Positions 10,963 to 26,200 are shown, counted from the first letter of the stretch. The stretch: 64,000 bases of DNA from Lithobates sylvaticus (GCA_028564925.1 CM053033.1:205712107-205776106), one strand, 5' to 3'. Translations and numbers: made by a program. Notes: a model not told the origin generated them from the sequence alone.

Positions 10963-13900
10963 CCATAAATATATATATATATATATACAACAGAAATGTT
11001 TAACCCGATCTGGTGATCTCTGACGGTGACCCAACTTATGCCCCGTACACACGGTCGGAATTTCCGACGGAAAAATGTCCTATCGGACCATGTTGTCGGA
11101 AAATCTGACCGTGTGTGGGCGCCATCGGACTTTTTCCGTCGGAAAAAATTTGAGATCCTGCTCTCAAATTTTCCGACAACAAAGTCCGATCAGACTTTTT
11201 CCGATCGTGTGTAGCGAATTCCGACGGACAAAGTGCCACGCATGCTCAGATCAAATTACAAGACCAAAGCTATTGGCTACTAGCCTCTACATAGTTCCGT
11301 CGTACGCAACGAACATCACCACATTCAGAATGATCGGATTTTCCGACAACTTTGTCCGACCGTGTGTATGCAACACCAGTGTCGTTCTGACGGATTTTGT
11401 TGTCAGAATTTCCGACCGTGTGTATGGGGCATTATACAAACCAACCAAAAATCACTGCGGTACTCCTTTAAACTTTTTACCAGGCCTCCAAACTGTGAAC
11501 TCTCGGAGACAACTTCCGTCAGTGAAACAAAACAAGTATTCCCTCCAACGTTCAGGAATTCACAGGAGGGGCCGATACTATGATGAGCCCCCCACCCCAT
11601 TCAGATCACCTCTGATTTACCGCCACCACCACCCTTCTGGACCCAATTTGCTGTCATGACGCCTTCATCCGAAACCTGAAAAAGATAAAAAAAACAGAAG
11701 AAGAAACACCGCAACTAAAACTCTTTACAATAGGGAGGGAGGGTGGGAAAACTAAATCCTCCTTCAGCTCCAATACTGAAAGTGACCCTTAACTCCACCC
11801 ACCGCCCTTTATATCGCCCCTCCCCTTCCTCTGCAAAATTAACTTTATGCCAACCTCTTCCTGCTCTGCTCTCCAGAATGTCAGTTTAACCCTTTCAAAG
11901 CCTCCTCAGTCACCCCTGTCATGTCCGGCCCTGCATTATATTCCCTTCAGTCCTGCATTCCGTGCCTCTCTCACCTGTGGTCCTTTTTGGTTCTGGTGAG
12001 CGATAATACACGTCACTAGGCCGACTCACTCTGTGTTCGTGAGTCTGCGCGTTAGATTCCAGTTGCGGCTTTTCCGTTCGTGGTCTTTGTCGGCATTTCT
12101 CGCTCACTGTTGCAGGTAGGATTCAAACCTTTTCGTATCATACGCAATGTTGCGATTCGTTAGGTTTCCTATCCCACATCCATTTTATAGTTAGTTGCCT
12201 CCAGTCATTGTCGGTCATGTCCCGACATCATTCGGCCAGGCACAGTAGATTCGTAGGTTCCCTCTGCCTTGTTTGTTATGCCTTTACAAACATACAATTT
12301 GTTCGTAGATCCGAGCCGCTGTCAGTTGTTGTCCAACATCACTCGGCACAGGTTTAGCTGGTTGTAGGATTCACAGTCCATGGGGTTGCAGCCTCATCCC
12401 TTGGAGCTGAGCATGTATTGATTGCATGGGTTCTGCGGCTGATTGAGGTGGTAATTAGACCCACCTGGTGCCTTGTCTGCACTTTGATTAAGCCTCAGGG
12501 GTTGCGTGGTTGGTACAGGTTTGGTTGTGAAGAGGGGGTGGCACTCAATGATCTACGACAGCCTGATTCGAATCCCAGTCGCATCAGCGTACCACGTACA
12601 AAATCGCTCGTAGTTTTGTTAAAATCCTCCGAGTCGTTGCCAGTTGTTATCTGACATTGCTCCGCTCAGGCATCACTGATTTGTAAACTGTTGCTTTTAT
12701 TCATTATGTTCGTTACCGCCACAGCTGCACACACTCTTCTTGCAAGGGCCACCACACTATAAACACCACATTTGGCTTATTCGTAAGCCTCGCAGTATCC
12801 AACAGGTCACCTCATACACTCTACAACAGCCAACTCGAATCCAGTCGCACCAGCGGCACAACGATTCGTATCCTCGACACCACACATCACGTTTCATCTA
12901 TCACGCAGCTTACTGCAGTTCAGTCTCTATGGTGAGACATCTGCCATAAGCTACCAGTCGTTACCAAGTCCATTCGTACGTACTCATAACTCAGCCAATA
13001 CTCTGCCTGATTCAAATCTAGTCGTGTTGGCGGCACAATGATTCATATTGGATCCATTTCACAAATTTCACAGTCCGATTCAAATCTAGTCGCATCGGCG
13101 GCACAATGATTCGCATCGGATCCATTTCACAGTCTGATTTTAATCTAGTCGTGTCGGCGGCACATCGATTCGTATCGGATCCATTTTTCATACACTCTCA
13201 ATCACGGTTTACAATTGTTCATGGTTTTAGTAGTTCATTCCTACATACACAGTTTTCTGCTATTCTATTATTCACCTTCCTAATAAGGCTGCTTTCTTGC
13301 AATCATTGCAAGCATGTCTCCAGTGGCACATCGGCCACGCATAATCTCTAGTGGCATACGCCCACTCATCGTCTCCAGTGGCATAAATCGAGCCACTCAC
13401 CGTTTTCTGTTTGTCATTTCTCCTTTAGGTCAGTCGAGTTCAGGTTCCATCCTGCACCAGGTTGGACGTTATTTTCTCAGAGAAAAAAAAAACACACACA
13501 GGGATCGCATCTTCACCAGGGGGCCGGTCGCATATCTAGGGGTGGGGGCAGATAACTAAACAGGTAAAAAAACAAAAAACAAACTGGCCTTCTATGTCAC
13601 CCTACTACAGGTTCCCGGTCGATTCAGTTCTTGACCTCAACTAGGACTTGGCATCTAGGGCGTCAGTCAGGTGTGTAGTACACGGGCTCCACTCTCACAT
13701 AACCCTGCAGCACACTTTCACTAAACGTTCACTTCACATACACGATTTGGGCTGCTCATTGGGCGTTAGTTACTGTCACATGTTTCTTTGCATTACACTC
13801 TGTTCCGAAGGGCGGCCCTTCACCTACGCAGACAAGGTCGTAGAACGTTGAGTTTGCTGACAGTGCAAGTATTGGCAGGCCGAGCACACGTCACCAACTA

Positions 13901-16900
13901 CAGAACGCAACATTCCTACTTAGGCCCTACCAGACTTCAGCTTCTTGCCCCAGTATGCCCCATGGCTCTGGTTGCACAGGTTTGTGCTCAGCACAGATGG
14001 GGACCTGAGCTATCGGTTACCTGGCCAGTCACCTCCTGGCTCACCTCGGTTGCCACGCACTCTTTCCAGCATTCAACGCTTGTCCAACATCACTCAGCAC
14101 AGGCTTTTCTGGTTGTAGGATTCACGGTCCATGGGGTTGCAGCCTCATCCCTTGGAGCTGAGCATGTATTGATTGCACGGGTTCTGTGGCTGATTGAGGT
14201 GGTAATTAGACCCACCTGGTGCCTTGTCTGCACTTCGATAAAGCTTCAGAGGTTGGGTGTTTGGTACGTGTTCAGTTGTGAAGGGGGGGTGGCACTCTAA
14301 CGATCTACGACAGCCTGATTCGAATCCCAGTCGCACCACGTCCAAAATCGTATTTTTGTTAAAATCCTCCGAGACGTTACCAGTCGTTTTCTGACATCGT
14401 TTTGCTCAGGCATCACTGATTTGTAAACTGTTGCTTTATTCAGTACGTTCTTTATCACCACAGCTGCACACACACTCCCTGCAAGGGCCACCACACTATA
14501 AACACCACATTCGGCTTAGTCGTAAGCCTCGCAGTATCCAACAGGTCACCTCATACACTCTACAATTCGAATCCAGTCGCACCGGCGGCACAACGATTCG
14601 TATCCTCGGCACCACACATCACGTTTCATCTATCTCGCAGCTTACTGCAGTTCGGTCTCTATCGTGAGACATCTGCCATAAACTACCAGTCGTTACTCAC
14701 ACCAAGTCCATTCGTACGCTCGTACGTACTCATAACTCAGCCGATACTCTGCTTCATATACTCTGACAGGTCATTCATACACTCCACAGCCCGATTCAAA
14801 TCTAGTCGTGTTGTCGGCACAATGATTCGTATCGGATCCATTTCATTCATTTCCCAGTCTGATTCGAATCTAGTCGTGTCGGCGGCACAACGATTCGTAT
14901 CGGATCCATTTCATACACTCTCAATCACGGTTTACAATCGTTCATGGTTTTAGTTCGTTCCTACATACTCAGTTTTCTGCTATTCTATTATTCACCTTCC
15001 TAATAAGGCTGCTTTCTTGCAATCATTGCAAGCATGTCTCCAGTGGCACATCGGCCACGCATCATTTCTAATGGCATATGACACAGGGATTGCATCTTCA
15101 CCAGGGGGGCCAGTCGCATATCTAGGTGTGGGGGCAAATCACTAAACAGTTGAAAAACAAAAAACAAACTGGACTTCTATGTCACCCTTACTACAGGTTC
15201 CCGGTCGATTGAGTTCTTGAGGTCAACTAGGACTTCGCATCTAGGGCATCAGTCAGGTGTGTAGTACACAGGCTCCACTCTCACATAACCCTGCAGCACA
15301 CTTTCACTAAACGTTCACTTCACATACACGATTTGGGCTGCTCATTGGGCGTTAGTTACTGTCACATGTTTCTTTGCATTACACTCTGTTTTCGAAGGGC
15401 GCCCCTTTACCTACGCAGACAAGGTCACCAAAATTTGAGTTTGCTGATGATGTTAGTGTTGGCAGGCTGAGCACATGTCACCAACTACAGAACGCAACAT
15501 TCCTACTTAGGTCGTACCAGACTTCAGCTTCTTGCCCCAGTACGCCCCGGCGATCTGGTTTCACAGGTTTGTCTGGACAGTCACCTCCTGGCTCACCTTG
15601 GTTGCCGTGCACTCTTTTGAGTTTTCTAAATTTCCACTCAACAGCGGTCAACGCTTCAGAACGCAAATCGGCTTCTAACTGCGCCTGTCATTCCTTTTCC
15701 TGTCCTTCTCATTTTCCTTCTTGTCTATCTTTCTGTATACAACTCCGCTCACTATACTACCACTATGACTCCTCTTAACACACACACCTCCCCCCCTCTC
15801 CTTGTCTTATAGCTGGAGTAATGCCGCAGGTCAGCAGCGAAAATCTCAGCTCTGCAGGTTTAGAGAGCGGCAGCATTCAGTTCCTCAGGTGTTGGACCAT
15901 CCCCAAACTCGCAGCGCAGCAGCAGCGTAGGGAGCATTCCCTACCCCGCCACAGCCAGGGAAGCCCAGCTCTTCAGGCTGCTCTTCCCACCACCAGTGGC
16001 AGCTCAGCCCGGCACCCAGCAGGCATCCCTGCAGTCGAACCCAGTCGCACCAGTGGCACAACGATGCACATCTTTGGCACCACAAATCACGGTTTTATCT
16101 GTCACACAGCTTACTACAGTTAAGTCTCCATCGTGAGGCATCTGCCATAAGCTACTAATTGTTACTCAGACCAATCCTTTCGTATGCTCGTATGTCCTCA
16201 TAACTCAGCCGATACTCTGCGTCACATACTTTGATAGCTCATTTCACACACCCTACTGCCCGATTCGGATCAAGTCGCACCAGCGACACAACGATCCAAA
16301 TCGGGTCCATTCATACAATCTACAGCCCGATTTGAGTCCAGTTGTGTCAGCGGCACAACGTTCCGAATATGACACGACATGATTCCATTTGTCATATAGC
16401 TTCCTGCAGCCCAGTCTCCATTGTGAGGCATCTGCCACAAGCTACCAGTCGTTACTCAGTCTGTCCATTCGTACGTTCGTACATACTCACAATCTTAGAC
16501 AATACGCAACTCAATTTCAACTATGGGGCTTGCAACTTAGCAAATACCGGCTGCTTAGTGAAAGGAAAAAAAATCTGGACAGCCACACTCCAATATAACG
16601 CCTTTTATTGTAAAGAATCATCAAAGTTCATGTAAAACAACAGGGATACGGGCAAAGGACAGTTGACGCGTTTCACTCCCTCATCGGTGCTTAGTCATAG
16701 CTATAAGACCACACATATTGATCACAAATATATACTCGTACAACATAGATCACATGATCAATTTTGTTGTGTTTAATTGCAAACAAATGTGGTTGAAAAG
16801 AAGCACACATAGCCAAGGAAAAACACGGAGATAAATGTGGTGATAGAATTACTCACAACTTGAATGTGCATTAATGACAAAGTAAATTGACTTTAAAACA

Positions 16901-19900
16901 GTCGAATAAACATATCAAAATAAACTGACACTTTTTTCTAAAAACATAAATGTGAACATGATTACAGAATAACCTTTAATAATGAAAAATGTCTAAAATG
17001 ACCGAAACATGTAAAAACATGTAAAAAAACACACAATATCTGTGTGCACAAATGTCCATTCATATATCGCTGACCGTTAAAATACTAGATCCAATAAAAT
17101 AAAACTAATTATACCAGTTAAATCAACCAAAACTAGAAAGGGAGATCAATAACAATAAAATATCTGTAAAATATCTATTTATAATTAATTTATTTCTAAA
17201 TTAGAAGAAATTCTTAATTCTTAATAACTAATAAACCTTGGTCACAGCTGACGACGGGTTAAAGCCACACCTTCATTGATCAGTCGTTGTCCCGCAACAC
17301 ACTGAAGGTCTATCATACTGCAGGTTTCTAGCCTCATGCTCCGGACCAACAGCAGGAGACATTAAAGCGGAGTTCCACCCAAAAGTGCCGCAAACTGCCA
17401 CAGCCAGGCGCCCACACTTACAATGTCGGTGCTGCAAGAGGAGGGGGAGAGAATGGACGGCTGCATCGCTGGACCGTGGGACAGGTGAGTGGCTGTTTAT
17501 TAAAAGTCAGCGGCTATACTTTTTGTAGCTGCTGACTTTTAATAAACTCAACAACTAGTGGAACTCCGCATTAAGTACTTCCTAGCCTTCATATCGTATT
17601 GCCACGCGCAGCTGGCTCTACCTCATAACACCATCAGGCTATACTTAGCCGGCGTCCAGCATTTCATGTCCTTACAGGACCCCGGAAAGCCATCCTTTTT
17701 TGCAGCCCATACAGTCAAATACATTCTACGCGGCATCCACAAGCATCAGCCTGTAGCCAACTGCAAACGCTTACCCATCGCAAGTGCCATCTTCAGGGGC
17801 ATGTCGACCATCCTGTCACATTCCCCATTTGGGTTTCTACCCAGGCTGGTCATCCAGGGTCATCTACCTGGCCTTCTATGACTTTTGCAGCCTTTAGTGA
17901 AGTGCAGACACCACCTGGCTCACTTTTAAGATTATTTCGTGCTACACCTCGTAATATCCAAAACCCAACAATCCGGTCCCGGGATTGACTTCAAGCTTCC
18001 AGACCAACAACGTCTGGTGCCCAGTAGCAATACTCGACTGGTTACTGTCTCACCTACTCAGCCAGTCAAACTCCAGCCCGTGGCTGGCCAGCCCCCATAG
18101 TGGCAGCCAGTTCATCAGGCACGTTAGGATTCTCCTGGTTAACCTAGGCCTTGACCCCCGGCCGGTATTCCGGACACTTCTTTCTGCAAGGGGTACCAGA
18201 CCTCGTCATGTCATTAAGAAGTTGTCATTAAGGAGTAAGAGAGAGTATCCCAAAAGTTTTTAATACGTAGGTGGATTAAGAACACTTACAGGAGAAATAA
18301 TTAAAATAAGCTCATCTGTCAGTGGATCTCCAGGGCTGTACTCCAGGCGGCTGTCATGGAGCTTGTCATCGATGTAGTTGATGATGTCCAACCGCTTTGT
18401 GTAGGCCTCGAGGGGATACAAAGTCGCACTCTGGCTGCATGGAGCTGGCAATTGGGAGTGCCAGATATCTCCTGTCCCCGCTTGTGACGTCATAGCCACG
18501 GGACACCCCATGCAGCCAAAGTGCGACTTCCTATCCCCTCGAGGCTCCAAACATCGCCTCCCTGCTTCCTACACAGAGAGGTTAGACATCATCAACTACA
18601 TCGATGACAAGCTCCATGACAGCCACCTGGAGTACAGCCCTGGAGATCCACTAACAGATGAGCTTATTTTAATTATTTCTCCTGTAAGTGTTCTTAATCC
18701 ACCTATGTATTAAAAACTTTTGGGATACTGCACTTAGATTGGCGTGTCCTTCTCTCTCTCTCTCTCTCTTTATTCATACAGAGCCATCACAACTCAGGTG
18801 ATCCCTCTACACCATCCCAGTATTCATTTAATTTATCACAGCACTGTGCTACCCAATGACTGCCTCCCATCCCATTGTGTCTTTCAAAGAGACATTGGGT
18901 TTCTTTTAAGCTGGCTGGACTGTTTATTGAATATTACACCTATGCGCCAGTTACTTCTTCCTCATTATAAAGTTGGGCAGGTGGAAATCCGCCTGCTTTG
19001 CCCGCTACATTCCGAACCCTCGGGTATAAATGTCGCAAGCCTTCACCAAGCTTCCTCAATAAATGTCACAGGGCCAATAAAGAGTTACCTCCCTATTTGA
19101 GTATTTTTGCCACCCTTTTTAGCATACTGGCCAGCAGACCAGGGCACACCTCAGGTCTATGTTATCTTGTAATTCTTGTAGCGTGTTTATTTGGTTTAAA
19201 TCTGTCTCGGTTGAAGGACTTCAACCATAAATAAGAAGGCCAGTATAGTGGCCTGGATTTATGGGAGGAGTCCGAGTGGGGGGGGGGGGGTAATTAAGCA
19301 GACCACTCACCTGTGGTTGGTTCTGGTGAGCGATACCCTCCCTCCCATTTCCCTTTTTCAGGGCACCTTTAAGCACATTTCTCTCCACAATCATCCATTA
19401 CTTATCTTGGGCATGCCCCCTTTTTTGGCATACCGGCCAGCAGACCAGGGCACACCTCAAGTCTATGTTATAAGTCTTGTGGCGTGTTTATGTCTCAATT
19501 GAAGAGCTTCAAACATAAATACATATGTGTGTATATGTATATATATATATATATATAAATACTGGGGTCCCCAGCCCTGACCACCAGCTGCAGATATTAT
19601 AGAAATGTCTTCTATAGTTGTTAAGTTAAACCACTCATAGGATCTTATTGGACTTTACTTGCACAAAACGGAACACGCATTATGTAGATAAAAGAAATTT
19701 GATTGCAAAATAAATTGCTAAAATCACATATAGCCAGAGCTTAGTAAATGAGGTAATGTAAGGCAAAAAAAAAAAAAAAACGCATTTTTGCTTCCACATG
19801 ATTGGATGATGGAAATCAGCAGATCGTCCCCTCATTTACTAAGCTCTGGAGCAACTGCTCTTGCACAATCAATTTGCCTGTAATTTGCAGGGGTTACGCT

Positions 19901-22900
19901 GCAGCTGGTATTAATACATAATTTTTCTCAGTGGCATGTATATGCATTATTTTTATGAGCTATACTGGGTCTACTGTATATGTGATTTTAGCAATTATTT
20001 TGTAATAAAATTACTTTTTTTTTATCTAAACAATGCATGTTCCCTTTTGTTTCAGTAAAGTCCGATAAGCCTCTATGAATGGTATGGTGTACATTTATGA
20101 ATGTAGCACTTGAGTGGTCCCATTGGTTTATGTAGGAGTCCCATGTTGGAGAAAGACTCCGTTGATTAAAATCTGTCTTTAAGTGTAATGTCAGTTTTGT
20201 GGGGATAGGTAGTGTGCCCTAAATTGTAACTCCACTTTTGTAAAGAAAAAGACAATCCTCTCTGGGTGATCAATGTACATTGACGGAATTTTAACAAACT
20301 TTGTTGCAGATTCCTACCCGTTTGTGAAAAAGCTGTTTGCTTCACCATGTCCTGTGCAGACTAAATCTGAATGGGAGGGACTGTTTTTTTTTTATTCAGC
20401 TGGTGCACTCTCAGTGCTCTGATAAAGGTTGCAGGGTCTGCATCCCTATAGAAGCAATCAACCCTTATGCCGTGTACACACAATCGGAATGCTCGTCGGA
20501 AAAAGCTATGATGGTTTTTCCGACGAGAATTCTGCTGGCCGAAAATTCCGCCAGCAAAAGTCCGATGGAGCCTACACATTTTCCGATGAAAAGCTCTCAT
20601 CTGTTTTTTGCTGGTCGAATTTCCGATCGCGTGTACGTGGCATTAGAGAGTATTTAACCAAAAATCGAATTTCTGTTGCAGAGGATGACTAAAATCTGAC
20701 TTGTATCATAGTGCAGATGTCTGGTTAAATCAGTAAACTAATCACACAAGCAGGAATTTCAATTTTTTGGGGCAATCTATAACACCAATAATGTACAGAA
20801 TGCACACAGGTTGCCATATTGCATTGAATTTTACAAAAAATTTGACTGAAAAGGAAAGCTAATTCAACATTTAATTATAATACAGGTCATGTAGTAATTG
20901 TACATGCTATATTATTCTATTTTTTTTCAAACACCCTTTAAATTTTCTCCTATGTTTTAGCTATTCCTGATTTCTGACTTGTGCCGCGTACACACAATCG
21001 GAATTTTCATCGGAAAAGCCTTGGATGTTTTTTCCCGACGGAATTCCGCTCAAGCTTGTGTTGCCTACAAACGGTCACACCAAATTCCGACCGTCAAGAA
21101 CGTGGTGTCGTACAACACTACGACGAGCCGCGAAAATTAAGTTCAATGCTTCCGAGCGTGCGTCAAAATGTTTCCGAGCATGGGTGGGAATTTTGCGTGT
21201 CGGAATTGCCACAGACGTTTGGAATTTCCGATAGAAACTTTTTCAGTCGGAAAAATTGAGAACATGCTCTCAATCTTTTGCTGGCCGAAATTCCGCCTGC
21301 AAAAGTCCGATGGAGCCTACACACGGTCGCATTTTCCGACCAAAAGCTCACATCGGTCTTTTGCTGGCGGAATTTCCGGTCGTGTGTGCGGGGCATAAGG
21401 GAAACAAAAATTCTTCTCTGCCCAGGATTCTTTTGTATGTAGACAGTTCCTGGAAATGTATGTATTTAGTAAAGGATGGCAATAAAGTGATTTAATTAAA
21501 GGAAAACTTTAAACTATAAACTTTTAAGATCATTTGATGACTGATATAAAAATGTATAAAGGTTTAAAGGACAATAAAGGCCTTTGTTAAATATTACATT
21601 TTTATCTCTACTGATTTGATCATAACTTTGACATTTAAAGGAGACCCAACAGCTGCTGTTCGACTAACCAATCAGCTTCTTCAGCTGGGGGCTGACGTAA
21701 CTCTGCGTAGCCGATGGACTAACATGAATGCCCTACACTATGCTGCCTACTTCGATGTCCCAGAACTTCTACGCATCCTCCTGAAAGCATCAAAACCTAA
21801 AGGTGAGGGAATAGAGTTAGGTGGGGTGTCTGATTAGTGGTACAGAGGTGGGAATATGGCTCTCCAAGAAAATGTGTTAAAGTATAGGTAGGAGCATTGC
21901 ATTAAAGCAGAACTTCACTCTCTCAATCAACACTGACTATTGTAATCCTTATGCTCTCAGCATTAGTACATGGTAAAGTATATCATATTTACTTGCTTTA
22001 AACTTATTTTTTAACATTTAAGTTAATTCCTGGTTTCCAGGCCTAGGCAAACAATGCCATACATTCCACAAGTCTTCAGGAAGGGAGGAGGGGTTTTCTC
22101 AGCTAAGCACACCCTCCTACCTGCATGCCTGAGCTAAGGGGAGATGGATTTTAAGAAGTAAATGCTACATGAATCATCTGCCCTTACTTAAGGTGGCAAT
22201 AGCCAGAAATGCTAGGGGGGGTTTTTCAAAGTGATTTTTCAGCAAAATAAACCATAGAGACATGTCTGGATGGGTGAGTTTGCTTTAAATATTAAAAATG
22301 AATTAAATTGTGTTTTTGGTTTGTGGCGCTCAGATGAAGTGTATCTGCTTTAAATAATATTAATGTAAAAACGCCACTGCTACTGAGTTTTTAGCTTAGC
22401 ACAGGTTTTGAATATTGTATATAATAATAATAGTTTGATTTAAAAAATGTGTATTCTTGTATTTTTTGTGGTTTATAATAAAATAATCTACATATAAATA
22501 TAAAAAAGGCAAATAATAATCATTTTGGGTAATTTTTATTATAGTTTTTCTTGCAGTTAAACCCTTTTTTTATATCTGTATTTTTATTTAAGAATACAAA
22601 AACTAAAAATATACAGTATCTGACAAAAGTGAGTACACCCCTCACATTTTTGCTAATTGGGCCAAATTTGGACATTTTCACTTAGGGGTGTACTCACTTT
22701 TGTTGCCAGCAGTTTAGACATTAATGGCTGTGTGTTATCTTATTTTGAGGGGACAGCAAAGTTACACTGTTATACAAGCTGTACACTCACTACAGGGGGT
22801 CCCCGACTTACGAACGCCCAACCTACGAACATCCCCTACTTACGAACCGGGCGCTGCGGGGACCCTCCGCCATTTTCCGCTGTCCTTCGGCCCTTCTGCG

Positions 22901-23200
22901 CATGCACGGCCAGACAGAGCCTCGGAAAATGACGGCAAACATCGGAAATGTCCGTAATTTGCCGCGCATGCGCAGAGCGGCATTCGACGGAACATCGGAA
23001 ATGTCCGTAATTGTCGGTCTGCGCATGCGCGGCCGACTTACGAACATTTCCGAGTTAAGAACAGGCGGGCAGTCCCTAACGAGTTCGTAACTCGGGGACC
23101 CCCTGTACTTTACATTGTAGCAAAGTGTCATTTTGTCAGTGTTGTCACATGAAAAGATATAATAAAATATTTACAAAAACTTTTGTGAGATACTGTGTGT

Positions 23201-23274
<74 letters not shown>

Positions 23275-26200
23275 ACAAATATATATACACACACACAATA
23301 GCTTCTATCAGCATAGCTGAAAGCTGAAATGGCTGAATATTTGAAATACAGACTACAGTGCCATCTGCTGGCTGTGTGCAAGACTGAAGAATTTTACCAT
23401 GCAATATTTTTTATTTGCCTAGCTAAAAAAATAATATATATATTTTTTAGTCCTGACTGTAATAAATAAGGAAAGAAAGTATGCACAAAACCACTATACA
23501 TTTTTTTGAAAATGCTAGAACTGTGTACTTTTTGAATTAGAAAATGTGAAATGTCATGAAAATGATACCTTTGTATTTAATGAACAGGTGTTTATATTTA
23601 AATACCAAATCTAACTTAAATGTATTTAATCTTTTCTCTCTATCTCTTAGTGCTAAATTCCACCTGCAGTGATTTTAACCATGGTACCGCTTTGCACATC
23701 GCCGCATCTAATCTTTGCCTGGGAGCTGTTAAGTGTCTGCTGGAACATGGCGGCAACCCATCTGTCAGGGTGAGAAACATCCTCTAATATATATCTTCCA
23801 TATATCTGTCACATGGCATAGTGGTCCAACGAAACCTCAGTAAATAACATTGCAAGCCACAATGTTCAAGATAATGCTAAAACGATCAATTTTCAGTATT
23901 CATTATTTTTGTGTCACCAAAGCAATGAAGTATTATTTATAATTTTTTTGCTTTAGGTTGCTGGTTTGTTTGAGCCTTATCAAGGCTATTAAATCTTTTT
24001 ATTGTTGTTATTTTATTGTTATGTGTTTTATATTAGTTTTGCTATTTGGAAAATTGGCTTGTTTGTAAAGTGTATCTAAACCTACGTGTTTCGTCAGCAA
24101 TGACATCTTCGGGGGACAGGCTGTACCCTGAAGACATCATTGCTGATATATACTTATCACACACAGAAAATGTATTTATCGCAATACACTCCATTAACTT
24201 AATGCTTAAAAGATACCTAAAAGCAAAACGTAACTTGGATTAGAAAAAGTAGTGATGGGTTAGAACCTCTGTCAAGTTATCTTGTCTGTCTTTAGGGAGA
24301 TTCTCTCTGTCTCTAACTGTGCTAATCACCAGTGTCCCTGGAAATGAACGTAAGGATATACCCAAAATGCCACAGGACTAGAGGGGAAGTCTTCCAATGG
24401 GGACACTTGTTTCCGGGACACCTGTCTAGAATGGGATACACTCACATTGGAAAGATATTGTCTCACTTCCTGTTAAGTGAAACAAGAAGAGAAATCTCCC
24501 TAATTACTGACAGTGGTTTTAATTCTCCTCTACTCTATCCAAAATTAAAAAAAAAATAGGCTTTTGATATATTTTAAGGGAAACCTGAGAAAAGAAATTC
24601 AAATTAAGCTTATGACTAAAATTGCTTACCTTCAATAAAAACAAAATGGCCCAAGGGTATCAGCAGATGAAATTATATGAAAAGCTTGACTTGTCCTGGT
24701 AAAGTCAAGCTTGACTCCACCCCCTCCCAAGGCTTCCAATGAATCAGTGAGGCTACCAGTCATGTTTACAACCCATCATGGAGGCTCAGGAGGTAGGAGA
24801 GGATAAAACCAAGCACAGCATTTACTGGAAAATCCAAGGAGTTTACACTATAGGGAATTGGCTTGAACAATATGGCATGAAAAAAAATTCTATCAGTAAT
24901 TGATAATCTATAGAAAGATGACATTTCTCTCCATTACCCTATACAGAACAGCAAGGGCCAAGTCCCAGGAGATGTGGTTCCTGATCCTATGGATATGGGC
25001 CTTGATAAAGCCGAATCTGCCATGATTGCCAAGGAGCTAAAGCAGCTGCTTTTGGACGCAGTGCCCTTAACTTGCAACCTTCCCAAGGTTACGCTACCCA
25101 ACTATGACAACATCCCCGGGAACCTGATGCTGGCATCTATAGGTCTGAAGCTGGGGGACAGAGTACTGATTGATGCAGAGAAGGTAACAGCTAAACTTTT
25201 TATTCAATAATGAATTTGTGCAGTTTGCTCTCAGTGCAAACGGTTGACTGGAATGGGATAGTTTTATGAGTTGTTAAGATAGTAGAGTATATTACATACA
25301 TAGTATTTTTACTGGTAAGTAGATTTTAAGTGTCATTCCAAGAAACTGCTGGTTGGTTGAACTACACACTGGAATATCATATCTTTTAGAAGGTCCATGA
25401 GATCTTCCCACTTAAGGTCTTTGCTTGGCACCATGTAATAGCTCCACCCGCATCAAGCGGGTGGAGCTGGAAACTCAGATTTACATTTCATTCGTCTTTT
25501 TGCTTTTTTCGGAAATTCTGAAAATCGAAAATTCGGAAATTTGGAAATTCGAAAATTTCAGGAATTTTCACATTTCTATTTTTCGGATTTCCGAATTTTG
25601 AATTTTCGGATTTCTGAATTTCCGAATATCGAATTTCCGAATTTTGGATTTTCGGTCTTTCGGAATTCCGAATTTTCGGATTCGGGAATTCAAAGACTTG
25701 AAAATGGCAAAATTTGAAAATCTGAAAAAAATTAAGAAAATCAGTTTAATTAATAACTATTACATTAACGAGTACGAATTTATCCAAAGTTACGAATTAT
25801 CTGAAATAACGAATGCTGCATCTAAACAAATGGAACGGAACAAATTAACAATAAATAATTAATAATAATAAAAAAAGGTTTTATTATTATTATTATTATT
25901 TATTATTATTAGATCGTTACGTTCCATTTGGTTAGATGCGGCATTAGTTATTTCAGATTAAAGGACCTAAAAAAAAAAAAATCACCAACCTGACAAGGAC
26001 CTTTGTTTTTTTAGCCTTGCATCTGCTAAGTGCAGAAGGCCACTTATCTTTGTAACATGCTTTTGGCTTCCTTAAGGTACTGGGTACTCCTAATCCCAAC
26101 ATTCATAGCTCCGAATATGAATATATAAGTTCCTCTGCTGTCTAATTATATACTATATATACTTGATCATTTAGAAAGGAATTCATGCTGTTGTGCTAAA

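Larger units (their letters stand above)
10698..19520 (+). mobile_element. Ngaro-like tyrosine-recombinase retroelement fossil with split direct repeats
   Basis: The unit A (aagaaggccagtat(g/a)gtgg ... gggaggagtcc ... taagcagaccac) lies at 10698 and again at 19233. The unit B (agcatactggccagcagacc ... cttcaaccataaat) lies at 19109-19232 and 19414-19520. The order A1 - interior - B1 - A2 - B2 is the split-direct-repeat layout of Ngaro and PAT elements. A recombinase region lies at the 3' end of the interior. No reverse transcriptase was recognised, so it is either non-autonomous or badly decayed. It is old and clearly broken, with several later insertions. Confidence 0.68.

Noticed and set aside
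10987-17345. Reverse transcriptase for the Ngaro-like element
   Set aside because: I looked for RT motifs in the plus-strand frames and found none I could support.
23145-23404. Frames with Ile-Tyr repeats
   Set aside because: Produced by the TA microsatellite.
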